Shown here: positions 43,353-52,127 of the stretch, in pieces
Position numbering within the stretch: the stretch's first letter is position 1
How the letters are laid out: the number at the start of each line of letters is the position of its first letter
NCBI RefSeq assembly: GCF_020073745.1
Contig: NZ_JAIRAU010000031.1
Span: 62,001-126,000 of the forward strand
DNA length: 64,000 nt
Reading direction: 5' to 3'
Source of the DNA: Nannocystis pusilla
Lineage (GTDB): Bacteria; Myxococcota_A; Polyangia; Nannocystales; Nannocystaceae
Translations under genes and position numbers: made by a program
Notes under the pieces: model-generated
Database searches by the model: none
The model's input: only the letters and a program-made list of their open reading frames with translations
Told to the model about the DNA's origin: nothing

Positions 43353-43674
43353 GGCGATCCTCCGTGAAGAACGCCGGCATGAGGGCCCCTAACTCGAAGT
43401 CTCTCAAACGCGCTCCAGGAGGTCCAAGGACCTCCTGCTCGCAACCAAGGGTGCTCACGGGCCCTCCGGTCCAACTCAGAAACGGGCTCACCCTGCACCA
43501 GTGCGTGAACGACCTCTGCGCCGGCATTCGCGGCGAAAATACTCCCTCGCGCGAAATCGCGCAACACCCGCCAAGACCTCCCCACGGGGGCCCAGGGCCG
43601 TTTCATCCCCGCGGGTCGGCGCCAGCCGGTGGGAAACTCAGAAGCATGTCACTCGCTGCGACCTCGCCGTGCGG
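43353..43674 (-). ncRNA. Putative bridge RNA region, copy 2
   Basis: Same sequence as in copy 1; the strong hairpin is at 43416-43437. Confidence 0.42.
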
Positions 43675-43765
43675 CTCTCAAGAAACGGCCCTCTCCGCGC
43701 GGCCTGGGCCTGGGTTCACGGGACGTCTGTTCCTCGCGCGGCCCAGGCTTTGCGGAGCGGGGTCG

Positions 43766-44989
43766 TCAGGCCGCCGGGCGCATCTCGACCTCGTAGCCGA
43801 GGTCGCGGATGCGGCGAACGAGGCGGGACGCAGCGCGCTCGCGGTCGTGGCGGTTGAAATGTTCGGCGCCGAGGTCGCGGTAAGGTTCACCGTCACGGAG
43901 CATCCCGTGGACCGCAGTGAGGATCGCGGCGGCGACGGCGGCGATCGCCTTCTTTTTGCCCTGCCGCGCTCGGACGCGGTGAAAGAGCGCGCAGAGGTAA
44001 CCTTCCTTGCGGATGCCGGACCATGCGCTCTGGATGAGCATCGTCTTGAGCCACGCGTTACCCTTGCGCATACGGTTGGAGCGGCGCTTGCCGGCGCTCT
44101 CGTCCATGCGGGGGCACAGGCCTGCCCACGAGCGCAGATGGCCTGCGGAGCGGAAGCGGCTCATATCGACGCCGACCTCGGCGATGATGGTCTGCGCGGC
44201 CGTCGGTCCGACTCCAGGGATCGTCTGGAGTAGCTCGACGGCCTTAGCAAAAGGGCGGAGCTCTTCCTCGATCCGCTTCTCGAGTTCGGCGATCGATGCC
44301 TGCAGCGAGTCGATGAGCCGGAGGTGCGTCGAGATCAGCATGCGGTGATGATCGCGCACACGACCCCGGAGCGCCTCCATGAGCTTGCCGCGCTTGCCCT
44401 TCAGCGTCCCGCGGGCGAGGCCGGCGAGCTTCACGGGATCGGACTCGCCCGCGACCATCGCCTCGAGCATCGCCCGCCCGCTCTTGCCCAGAATGTTGGA
44501 GGCGACCGAGGCAAGCTTGATGTTGCAGGTCTCCAACACCTTCTGGATCCGCTGTGTATGCTCGACGACCTCGCGCGAGAGCTGCTTGCGCGTCCGGGTC
44601 AGATCCCGCAGATCCGCGATCGGCTCGGGTGGCACGAAGCTCGCACGCACAAGCCCGTGCGCGATCAAGTCCGCGAGCCACATCGCGTCGTTCATGTCGG
44701 TCTTGCGACCAGGCACGTTGCGAACCTCGTGCGCGTTCGCCAGCACCAGTTCGACACGACCCGCGAGGAGTTGCCAGACAGGCTTCCAGTACACGCCGGT
44801 CGCTTCGATGACTGCGACCGTACAGCCGCTGTCCTCGAGCCAGTCCCCCAGCCGAATCAGCTCCGAGGTCATCGTGCCGAAGGTCCGGACCTCCCTGTCG
44901 ACCTTGTTGCCCTTCATTCGTCGCACGCAGACAACGATGCTGTCCTTGTGGACATCCATGCCCGCACAAGTCCCGTACATCACTTCCAT
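43766..44989 (-). CDS. IS110-family transposase, copy 3
   Basis: Identical to copies 1 and 2. Its upstream end borders unique sequence, so of the three it alone lacks a right end behind its left end. Confidence 0.95.
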   Translation of the reverse strand: MEVMYGTCAGMDVHKDSIVVCVRRMKGNKVDREVRTFGTMTSELIRLGDWLEDSGCTVAVIEATGVYWKPVWQLLAGRVELVLANAHEVRNVPGRKTDMNDAMWLADLIAHGLVRASFVPPEPIADLRDLTRTRKQLSREVVEHTQRIQKVLETCNIKLASVASNILGKSGRAMLEAMVAGESDPVKLAGLARGTLKGKRGKLMEALRGRVRDHHRMLISTHLRLIDSLQASIAELEKRIEEELRPFAKAVELLQTIPGVGPTAAQTIIAEVGVDMSRFRSAGHLRSWAGLCPRMDESAGKRRSNRMRKGNAWLKTMLIQSAWSGIRKEGYLCALFHRVRARQGKKKAIAAVAAAILTAVHGMLRDGEPYRDLGAEHFNRHDRERAASRLVRRIRDLGYEVEMRPAA

Positions 44990-45311
44990 GGCGATCCTCC
45001 GTGAAGAACGCCGGCATGAGGGCCCCTAACTCGAAGTCTCTCAAACGCGCTCCAGGAGGTCCAAGGACCTCCTGCTCGCAACCAAGGGTGCTCACGGGCC
45101 CTCCGGTCCAACTCAGAAACGGGCTCACCCTGCACCAGTGCGTGAACGACCTCTGCGCCGGCATTCGCGGCGAAAATACTCCCTCGCGCGAAATCGCGCA
45201 ACACCCGCCAAGACCTCCCCACGGGGGCCCAGGGCCGTTTCATCCCCGCGGGTCGGCGCCAGCCGGTGGGAAACTCAGAAGCATGTCACTCGCTGCGACC
45301 TCGCCGTGCGG
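44990..45311 (-). ncRNA. Putative bridge RNA region, copy 3
   Basis: Same as copy 1; hairpin at 45053-45074. Confidence 0.42.
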
Positions 45312-45440
45312 CTTCGGGACGGCCGAGCGGATGGGGGTCGCCGCGACGACGTCCGGAAGTCTCCGCCGGCCGAGTAGTCCAGTCGCGGACGGCGCCGAGC
45401 AGGTCAAATTTCCCCAGCCATAGTCGCACTTCGCTGCCGA

Positions 45441-45992
45441 CTATGCCTTGGCGATCGTGATGTCGAAGATCAGGGTAGTTCCCGGTTCGGTGGTGTCGGT
45501 AATCACGAAGGGGAGCTCACTCGCGATCCTGTACGTCGGGTTCTCGCTTGCGAAGTCGGCCCAGTTGTCGTAAGTTTCACTGCCAAAGAACACGGGGCAC
45601 GTGTCACTTTCGGTGCTGACGATTCCGGTGGACCCGCAATTGGCTGCGTCGATGAATGCGAAGCCCTCGGCTTTGCTGTTACCGCCCGTGTTGATCGGGA
45701 TGCTCCAGCGAGGTGAGCCACCACCTACGCAATCGGTCGTGTTGTCACTCGGGTCACAGTTATACTGAAACGAAAACGTGACGCCGCTGAGCAACGTTCC
45801 CGAGAGGCTACGGGCATTGGTGATGAAGGCGCCCGCAAAGCCCCCCTCGGACGTGTCGAGTGTGACCGTGTTTTGGCTGATCGAGCAGGTCGCCGGCTCC
45901 CCGCTGAAACACTTCAGTTTTCCCGCAGCTACCGCGTCTCCGGTCGTTCCGAGTACCGCTAGCGCTGCCAGGACGATATATGCCTTGCTCAT
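45441..45992 (-). CDS. Secreted Cys-containing hypothetical protein of lower GC
   Basis: 183 residues with a clear type I signal peptide (MSKAYIVLAALAVLGTTGDAVAAG, cleavage after AVA likely). The mature protein is beta-rich, with six Cys in pairs (KLKCF, ATCSI; YNCDP, TDCVG; AANCG, DTCPV) that could form three disulfides. AGGAG lies about 8 bases before ATG 45992. No family recognised. GC content (roughly 57%) is far below the surroundings and the gene sits beside the IS110 array, so recent transfer is likely. The upstream region contains a perfect 12-bp hairpin (46147-46173). Confidence 0.8.
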   Translation of the reverse strand: MSKAYIVLAALAVLGTTGDAVAAGKLKCFSGEPATCSISQNTVTLDTSEGGFAGAFITNARSLSGTLLSGVTFSFQYNCDPSDNTTDCVGGGSPRWSIPINTGGNSKAEGFAFIDAANCGSTGIVSTESDTCPVFFGSETYDNWADFASENPTYRIASELPFVITDTTEPGTTLIFDITIAKA

Positions 45993-46549
45993 GTGGTATT
46001 TCTCCTCTTTGTCACTTGCGACTTTCGTCATCCCCGATAGTGCGATCCCCGGAGGGCCTGCCATCGAGATCTTAGTTCGTGCATTGCCGAGCCGCGCGCT
46101 CCTCCGGCGAAGCCGCCGTCCGAGACCGGTCCTGTCGACGTGGATGCACGGATCAGGTTGTACCTGATCCGTGGTCGTTCGCCTGTGACGGATGCCATGG
46201 CGTGACTGTGACGTACGCGATTTAGACCGTGCTCGGACTTCTACCACAATGCCTGTCATCGCTGTGCGGACGCCGTTCCGGGCCGCGAGGCCGGAGGACG
46301 GGTGTGGCGGCCGCCTCAGCTCACGCGCGCCTGGCCCCGCCCGGTTGGCGACGTGTAGTCTCCTGCGGCAAGGATCAGATGCGGCGTGTCGCCTCGCGCG
46401 AGGGCTGCAAACCGCGGATCTCTTAGCCGCCGCCAGCACGGCTGCGCCGATGGTCACCCCCTCGCCAAGTTGATCGTCCGCTCAACCGGTTTGCGTTGGT
46501 CAACCTGGCTCTGGGTCTCGCATTCTCGGCGGCCGGTCTCGGGACCTCT
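45993..46549. other. Lower-GC intergenic region without a recognisable gene
   Basis: Upstream region of the secreted protein gene, with one strong hairpin described separately and no convincing frame. The right half returns to high GC and leads into the hydrolase-gene fragment. Confidence 0.45.
46147..46173. promoter_or_regulatory. Perfect 12-bp inverted repeat upstream of the secreted protein gene
   Basis: Arms CACGGATCAGGT and ACCTGATCCGTG around TGT, 155 bp before the start of the leftward secreted-protein gene. The symmetry suits a dimeric repressor or an RNA hairpin; there is no T-run, so a terminator is less likely. Confidence 0.45.
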
Positions 46550-46638
46550 TCAGTCGCACTCGCGGTGGATGAGCCGCGCTGCGTACTCCTCGGTGAGGAT
46601 GTCCTGCGGGTCACCGTCGGCCGAGTAGTACCAATCGC
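46550..46638 (-). pseudogene. 3' fragment of an alpha/beta hydrolase gene
   Basis: 89 bp match the last 89 bp of the intact hydrolase gene at 52128 with 7 differences by my count (about 92%). In frame it encodes DWYYSADGDPQDILTEEYAA and then LIHRECD with a stop, against DWYYSADGDPQDIVTEEDAA and LIHGECD. Homology stops abruptly at 46639 and no start or upstream domain is present. It is a relic left by duplication and deletion. Confidence 0.8.
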
Positions 46639-46686
46639 TAGCCGTCGGACGGGAACACGAAGTCGGCGAGCCCGCCCTGCGACGCC

Positions 46687-49600
46687 TCAGCGCCCGAGCC
46701 GAGCCGCGCGATCGCGCAGCCAGGCGTGCAGCGCCTCCGGCTCGCGCGGGACGGCCGCGAAGGCGAAGCGGTGGACCTCGCCCTGCTCGCGCGTCACCAG
46801 CTCGCCGTCGGGGGTGAGGTGGCTCTGGCGCGCGAAGCCGGCGGTCTTCCACAGCGGCGTGGCCGTCAGGCGGGCGAGGTCCCAGGCCTGCACCGCGTCA
46901 CCGACGGCGGCGAACAGCAGCTCGCCGGCGGGCTCGAATTGCAGCGACCAGATGTTCGCGCCGGCGTCGACCTTCTGCACCGCGCCGCTCGCGACATCGA
47001 CGAGGAACAGCCGCTCCTCCTCGGTGACGGCGATCCGCGCGCCGTCGTGGGCGATCTCGAGGCCGTGATAGCCCTCGGCGCGCAGGCTCAGGCCGAGGTC
47101 GAGCTGGCGCGTGGTGCCGGCCTCGAGGTCGTGGAGGACCAGCGTCCCGGTGCCGAGGCGCGTCCCGGCCAGCCAGCGGCCGTCGCCGGACAGCACCATC
47201 GTCACGCTCCCCTCCTGCGGCTCCGCGGGCACGGGCACCGAGGTGAGCGCGCCGCCGCTGAACACCTGCACGCCGCGGTCCGAGGACAGCGAGACGATCC
47301 GTGAACCACTGCGATCGTAGAACAGGTAGCGGAACCCCTTGGCCCCGGCGTCGAAGGTGCGCGGAGCCGCGTCGGGATCGGCCCACACATACGCGGTGCC
47401 GCCGGCCGCGAGCGCGGCGAAGCCCCGGCCGTCGGGCGAGAGGTAGGTCCAGCGGATCGGCTCGCCGACGCCGGCGATCGCCCGCGGCTCGGTCGAACCG
47501 GCGAGGTACAGATCGAGGCGGCCGTCGTCGTGCCGCACGAGCGCCCGGCCCTCCTCGTCGATCAAGATCCACCCGATCTTCTCGCCCGGCGCGAGGCACG
47601 GCGCGAGCGGCTGGGCCTCGCCGGTGCGGGTGTCGATCCGCGTGAGCGCGCCGCTCGGCTTGTGCTGGCGGACCAGGAATTTGCCGTGCGGCGAGTGGTG
47701 ATGGAGCGTGTCGGCGAGGTCGCGGCGGAGGTCGACGATCGTGTGCGCCGGGTCGCGTCGCTGCCACACGTCGATCGCGGCGCCTCGCGCGGCGACGTAG
47801 CGCCCCGCGTGGTCGAGCTGACCGCCGTCGCGCGCGGGGCCGGCGACGAAGCGGCGCGTGACGGCTCCGGTGGCGAGATCGCCGAGCTCGAGCGGACGGC
47901 GGGGTTGCTGCTCTCGCACCGACTCGATCGCATAATGCTGTGAGTCGGCGAGCACGCGATCGTACGGATCGACGAGCGGCTGCTGCCATTGACATTCGGC
48001 GGCCAGCGGCTGCGCGACGCACAGGATCCGGCCCTCGTCGGTGCTGCGCGTGAGCCCGACGAGCCCGCCGAGGTCGACCGCGGCGACGGCGTCGCTGCGC
48101 CACTCGTGCGCGGTCGCGCGGGCGAGGTCCCACGCGATCGCGAAGGGCACGCCGTCGCGCTTGCTCCCGCCGAGCACGTGGGGACCGTCGCCGACGACCC
48201 CGGTGAGGCCGAGCAGGGCGCCGAGCGCGGGGACGCTGCGGGTCTCGCCGGTGGTGCGATCCCAGATGGTGATGGCGTCGTCGCCCTCGCGGCCGCGGAC
48301 GAGGAAGCGCGCGTCGGGCGACACGATCGCCTGGACCGCCCGATCGCCGGCATCGACCACGGGGAACGCGTCCGCGACCGGTCGACCGCTGCGCAGGTCG
48401 AGCGCGACGATCGGCCACGTGTGGTGGCGGATCAGCCAGCGCTCGTCGCTGGTGATCATCAGGCGAGCGCGATCGGGCGGGTCGGCCGGCGCGGCGGCGC
48501 GCCAGATCTGCCACCCGTCGCCCTCGACGTGCGCGCCGATCAGCGTGTCGCCCTGCGCGGCGCCCCACGCCTGTCCGCTCGCGGCCACGACGAGCTCGCC
48601 GGCGCGCTGACCGAGGCGGGCGATCCGCTCGCCCGGCCGATCGTCGGCCGTCCAGCGCCAGACGTCGCCGGCCGCGTCCTGGGCGACGATCGTGCCGCTG
48701 TCCGCGGCCGTGGCGACGCTCAGGAGCTCGGCCTCGGGACCGACGAGCGCCGCGTCCGGGAGGCCGCGGGACAGCGCCGCGAGGGCCAGGGTGCGCGCCT
48801 CGAGGGCGCTCTCCGGCGGGATCGCGTCGAGCTGCGCGAGCGCCCGGATCGCGCCGGCCGGGTCGCCGTCGAGGAGGCCGCGCGCGTGCGCCAGGGTACT
48901 CGCCACGGCCTGTCGGTCGACCTCGGCGCGGGCGCTCACGACCTCGCGGTCGAGCTCTGCACGCGCCTCGGCGTCGACGCGCCGCAGGTGCTCGCCGGCC
49001 CACCACGCGCCGCCGGTGAGGACGATCGCGCCCGTCATGGTCGCGCCGGTCCACAGCTGCCGCCGGCGCCGGCGCGCCGGGTCGCCGGACAGCGCGGCCA
49101 GCAGCGCCGTCATCGACGGCCAGCGCAGCTCGGGGTCGGCCCGCAGCCCGCGCAGCAGCGCCGTGCGGACCCACGCCGGCACCCCGGTCGATCGCGGCGG
49201 CGGCTTCACCCGCTCCGAGCTGATCGAGTCGGTCAGCTCGGCCAGCGTCTCGCCCGCGAACGGTCGATGCCCGTACAGCGCCTCGTAGAGGGCGATGCAG
49301 AAGCTGAACTGATCGGTGCGCGCGTCGCCTCTCCTGGCCGCCAGCTGTTCGGGGGCCATGTACGCCGGCGTGCCGAGCACCGCGCCGGTGGTCGTGAGCA
49401 TGCGCGAGAGGTCGCGGGCTTCGGCCTGGCCCAGGTCGACCTCGCCCGATTCGGCTGCGCCGTCGACCTGGGCCAGGCCGAAGTCGAGCACGCGGACGCG
49501 GCCCTCGGCCCCGAACATCGCGTTGTGCGGCTTGAAGTCGCGATGGACGATGCCCTGCGCGTGCGCGGCCGCCAGGCCCTCGCCCGCCTGGCGGAACACC

Positions 49601-50124
49601 TCGAGCACCGCTCGCCACGGCCGCGGCTCGGCGTCGAGCCAGGCGCGCAGGGTCGGCCCCGCGAGGTGCTCCATCGCCACGAAGATCTCGCGGCCCTCGA
49701 GCTCGCCGACCTCGTACACGTGGACCACGTTGGGGTGCGACAGCCGGGCCAGCGCTCGCGCCTCGCGGAGGGTCCGCGCCGCCGCCTCGGCGCTGCCGAG
49801 CCGCGTCGGCCGCAACAGCTTGAGCGCGAGCTTGCGGTCGAGGCGCGCGTCGTGGGCCGCGTAGACGATGCCCATGCCGCCGGCGCCGAGGCGCTCGAGC
49901 AGGCGGTAGCGGCCGAGCTGCACCGGCTCGGTGTCGGCCCCGAACAGCGCGGCCGCGACCGAGCGCTTGGCCCGGACGTGCTCGGGCCCGCTGATCACGT
50001 CCGGTCGCATCTCCGGCGAAAGCAGGGTGTCGTGCGGCGGGGACGCGACGCTCGCGGAGCCGCTGGGGTGCGTCGCGTCGGCGTCTTCGATCTTCATCAC
50101 GAGTTCGGCGAGTTGGTGGAGCAT
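46687..50124 (-). CDS. Ser/Thr protein kinase with transmembrane segment and WD40-like C-terminal propeller
   Basis: 1145 residues. Kinase domain about 72-345: GAGGMGIVY (Gly loop), Lys102, HRDFKPHN with Asp196, DFG at 214-216, GTPAYMAPEQL. Then a basic juxtamembrane stretch, one membrane helix (TGATMTGAIVLTGGAWWAG), a coiled region, and from about 440 onward repeated WD40-like blades (for example GRRLVIG-type strands such as SPDARFLVRGREGDDAITIWDRTTG and LSGDGRWLAGTRLGTGTLVLHDL). This is the Hanks-type receptor kinase plan common in Myxococcota and Planctomycetota. Start ATG 50124; ATG 50097 is an alternative. The ECF sigma factor gene lies 43 bp upstream in the same direction, a pairing seen in ECF groups controlled by kinases. 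Confidence 0.92.
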   Translation of the reverse strand: MLHQLAELVMKIEDADATHPSGSASVASPPHDTLLSPEMRPDVISGPEHVRAKRSVAAALFGADTEPVQLGRYRLLERLGAGGMGIVYAAHDARLDRKLALKLLRPTRLGSAEAAARTLREARALARLSHPNVVHVYEVGELEGREIFVAMEHLAGPTLRAWLDAEPRPWRAVLEVFRQAGEGLAAAHAQGIVHRDFKPHNAMFGAEGRVRVLDFGLAQVDGAAESGEVDLGQAEARDLSRMLTTTGAVLGTPAYMAPEQLAARRGDARTDQFSFCIALYEALYGHRPFAGETLAELTDSISSERVKPPPRSTGVPAWVRTALLRGLRADPELRWPSMTALLAALSGDPARRRRRQLWTGATMTGAIVLTGGAWWAGEHLRRVDAEARAELDREVVSARAEVDRQAVASTLAHARGLLDGDPAGAIRALAQLDAIPPESALEARTLALAALSRGLPDAALVGPEAELLSVATAADSGTIVAQDAAGDVWRWTADDRPGERIARLGQRAGELVVAASGQAWGAAQGDTLIGAHVEGDGWQIWRAAAPADPPDRARLMITSDERWLIRHHTWPIVALDLRSGRPVADAFPVVDAGDRAVQAIVSPDARFLVRGREGDDAITIWDRTTGETRSVPALGALLGLTGVVGDGPHVLGGSKRDGVPFAIAWDLARATAHEWRSDAVAAVDLGGLVGLTRSTDEGRILCVAQPLAAECQWQQPLVDPYDRVLADSQHYAIESVREQQPRRPLELGDLATGAVTRRFVAGPARDGGQLDHAGRYVAARGAAIDVWQRRDPAHTIVDLRRDLADTLHHHSPHGKFLVRQHKPSGALTRIDTRTGEAQPLAPCLAPGEKIGWILIDEEGRALVRHDDGRLDLYLAGSTEPRAIAGVGEPIRWTYLSPDGRGFAALAAGGTAYVWADPDAAPRTFDAGAKGFRYLFYDRSGSRIVSLSSDRGVQVFSGGALTSVPVPAEPQEGSVTMVLSGDGRWLAGTRLGTGTLVLHDLEAGTTRQLDLGLSLRAEGYHGLEIAHDGARIAVTEEERLFLVDVASGAVQKVDAGANIWSLQFEPAGELLFAAVGDAVQAWDLARLTATPLWKTAGFARQSHLTPDGELVTREQGEVHRFAFAAVPREPEALHAWLRDRAARLGR

Positions 50125-50167
50125 GCCGGCGTGGTTCGAGCCGGCCCGATCCGGATCACGAAAAAAT

Positions 50168-50788
50168 TCACGGCCGCTCGCGCGCGCGTGCGCGCACCGC
50201 CGCGGCCCAGCTCTCGAGCCCCCGGAAGGTGCTGAGCGCCAGCGCGGGGGTGGCCGCCAGGCGCTCGATCGCCTCGCGCAGCTGCTCGCGTCCGCGGCGG
50301 AGCCGCGACTTCACCGTGCCCGGCGGGATCTCGAGCGCGGCCGCGATCTCGGCGACCGGGCACTGCTCCCAGTAGTGCAGCTCGAGCACGACCTGCAGCT
50401 CGAGCGCGATCGATCGCAGCGCCGCGAGCAGGAGCCGCTGCTCCTCGCGCTCGACCAGGACGCTGGCGAGCGAGGGGTCGAGGCCCGCGACCGACTGGCT
50501 GGCGAGGTCGACCGGCGCCTTCGCCCGGGTTTTGTAATGGAGGCACAGCTGGCGGTACGCGATCGCGAACAGGTAGCTGCGGAAGCTGCCGTCGCCGCGG
50601 AACCGCGGCATACCCTCGACGCACGCCAGGAAGGTCTTCTGGATCAGCTCCGTCCCGGCGTCGCCGACCTTGTTGACGAAGAAGCGGGCGACGACCTCGT
50701 AGTAGCGCTCGAACAGCCGCTGCCCCGCCGCGCGCTCGCCCCGTCGCCACGCCGCCAGCAGCTCGTCGTCGTCGCTCTCCGAGGCCAC
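50168..50788 (-). CDS. ECF-type RNA polymerase sigma factor
   Basis: 206 residues, GTG start at 50788. Region 2 is about 25-95 (FERYYEVVARFFVNKV, FRSYLFAIAYRQL), and region 4 about 125-180 (ALELQVVLELHYWEQCPVAEIAAALEIPPGTVKSRLRRG), the helix-turn-helix that binds the -35 element. No anti-sigma gene is present; the Ser/Thr kinase encoded next is the likely regulator, phosphorylating the sigma factor or a partner as in kinase-linked ECF groups. Target promoters unknown. Confidence 0.92.
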   Translation of the reverse strand: MASESDDDELLAAWRRGERAAGQRLFERYYEVVARFFVNKVGDAGTELIQKTFLACVEGMPRFRGDGSFRSYLFAIAYRQLCLHYKTRAKAPVDLASQSVAGLDPSLASVLVEREEQRLLLAALRSIALELQVVLELHYWEQCPVAEIAAALEIPPGTVKSRLRRGREQLREAIERLAATPALALSTFRGLESWAAAVRARARERP

Positions 50789-50992
50789 GATTCGCCACTA
50801 TAGCGCGGCCCGTCCGCCCTGTCACAGGGGCCGCGAGGGCCCTGCCGCGTCGGGCCAGGGGAGGCCCGACTCTCGGTCGGGCCCGCGGGCGCCGCATTGC
50901 CGTCGTCTCGCCGTTCGTGGTAGCTGGAACGGTGAGGGTTCGTAGGGTGCGAACTCGACCACTGGCAGATCATTCCAGGTCCGATCATTCCC

Positions 50993-52099
50993 ATGATACG
51001 TACATCCATTCTGTTCTCGTTTGCCTCGCTCTCCGTGCTCCTCGCCGCCTGCGACGTCGACGAGCCGAGCCTCTTCCGCTGCGGCACCCCGTGCGTGAAC
51101 TCGCCGTACCTCGGGGTCCTCGACATCACCAACCAGTCGCTGCGCCGCGGCGTCGACGCGATCAGCCCCGACGGCCATGTCCGCGTGCGCTGGACCGCCG
51201 GCGTGATGGCCCCGACGGAGACGGCCATCGACGCGATCATCGTCGACCCGCACGGCGCGGCCAGCGTGGCGCTGGCCACCGGCGCGACGGCCCCGATCGT
51301 CAATGCGCGCTTCGACCTGACGGTCACCCGCGGGGACACCTCCAAGAGCCGCAAGCTATGGTTCGCGGGCGCGACGACCGAGCAGGGGGACGAGGACCTG
51401 ACCTTCACGATCACGCGCTACGACATCCGCACCGACGTCGACCCCGGCCCCGACCACGAGGACTTCGGGCGGATCGGCGGCGAGTCGTGGTGGAGCATCT
51501 GCCCGACGATCGAGGGCGGTTCCAACCTGGCCGTGCTCCTCCCGGCGACGCACGCCGACGCCGACGCCGGCGTGGGCTCGGTCGCCCTCGACGACGGCGA
51601 GTTCGCGATCGCTTGCGACGGCCACGCGCTGGCCAAGGGCCTCACGGAGCTCAACGTCGTCCCGCGGGCCGGCAGCGCCCGCGGCTACGGGCACGCCCGC
51701 TACAGCTCGTTGATGCAGGGCTGGCAGGCGGTCTTCGCCGGGGAGTCGAGGACTTTCTTCGGCGCCGAGGTCGGCATCCGCGACGTCGCCAACGACCCGC
51801 CGTTGTTCGACACGCTCGACTCGCTGGCGCGGCGCCCGTCCGCCGCCGGCGAGTACGAGTGGATCCTCGAGTCGGTGTACCGGGACACCGGCGACGAGGC
51901 CCGCGGGGCGCAGTGCAAGTTCACGACCGACCCGCTGCGGCCGCTCGGCGCCCACCGCAACCCGGCCTACGATCCCCCGGTCGAACTGCTCTCCGGCTGG
52001 AGGAGCCTGCCCGAGTGCAGCGGCGATCCGTCTCGGTACGGCGACGTCGCGTTCTACAGCCTCGCGCCGGCGCAGAGCGACGGTTCGCAGTCGCCCTGA
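50993..52099 (+). CDS. Hypothetical lipoprotein
   Basis: 368 residues; lipobox LLAAC after MIRTSILFSFASLSV. Unlike the other lipoproteins here it has no long Thr/Asp linker; the mature chain starts DVDEPSLFRCGTPCVNSPYLG. Six or more Cys and several Trp suggest a compact extracellular fold (WWSICPTIEGG, CDGHALAKGLTELNV, SGWRSLPECSGD). I do not recognise a family with confidence; the layout recalls ADYC-type lipoproteins of Myxococcota, which is a guess. Convergent with the alpha/beta hydrolase gene (28 bp apart), divergent from the sigma factor gene over 204 bp. Confidence 0.8.
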   Translation: MIRTSILFSFASLSVLLAACDVDEPSLFRCGTPCVNSPYLGVLDITNQSLRRGVDAISPDGHVRVRWTAGVMAPTETAIDAIIVDPHGAASVALATGATAPIVNARFDLTVTRGDTSKSRKLWFAGATTEQGDEDLTFTITRYDIRTDVDPGPDHEDFGRIGGESWWSICPTIEGGSNLAVLLPATHADADAGVGSVALDDGEFAIACDGHALAKGLTELNVVPRAGSARGYGHARYSSLMQGWQAVFAGESRTFFGAEVGIRDVANDPPLFDTLDSLARRPSAAGEYEWILESVYRDTGDEARGAQCKFTTDPLRPLGAHRNPAYDPPVELLSGWRSLPECSGDPSRYGDVAFYSLAPAQSDGSQSP

Positions 52100-52127
52100 G
52101 CCCTCACTCCACCCGCGGGCAGGCCGC

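Larger units (their letters stand above)
42038..43674 (-). mobile_element. IS110-family insertion sequence, copy 2 of 3
   Basis: Directly abuts copies 1 and 3 with no intervening base, same orientation, same 1,637-bp length. Both of its ends therefore form right-end/left-end junctions (42037/42038 and 43674/43675). Confidence 0.92.
43675..45311 (-). mobile_element. IS110-family insertion sequence, copy 3 of 3
   Basis: Last unit of the array. After 45311 the sequence continues CTTCGGGACGG instead of CTCTCAAG, so only the CT is shared and the array ends here. The reconstructed empty site is the CATG palindrome, GCT, then CTTCGGGAC. Confidence 0.92.

Noticed and set aside
40492..44989. Treating the three-fold repeat as a CRISPR or satellite array
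   Set aside because: The 1,637-bp units each encode a full IS110 transposase; they are tandem insertion sequences.
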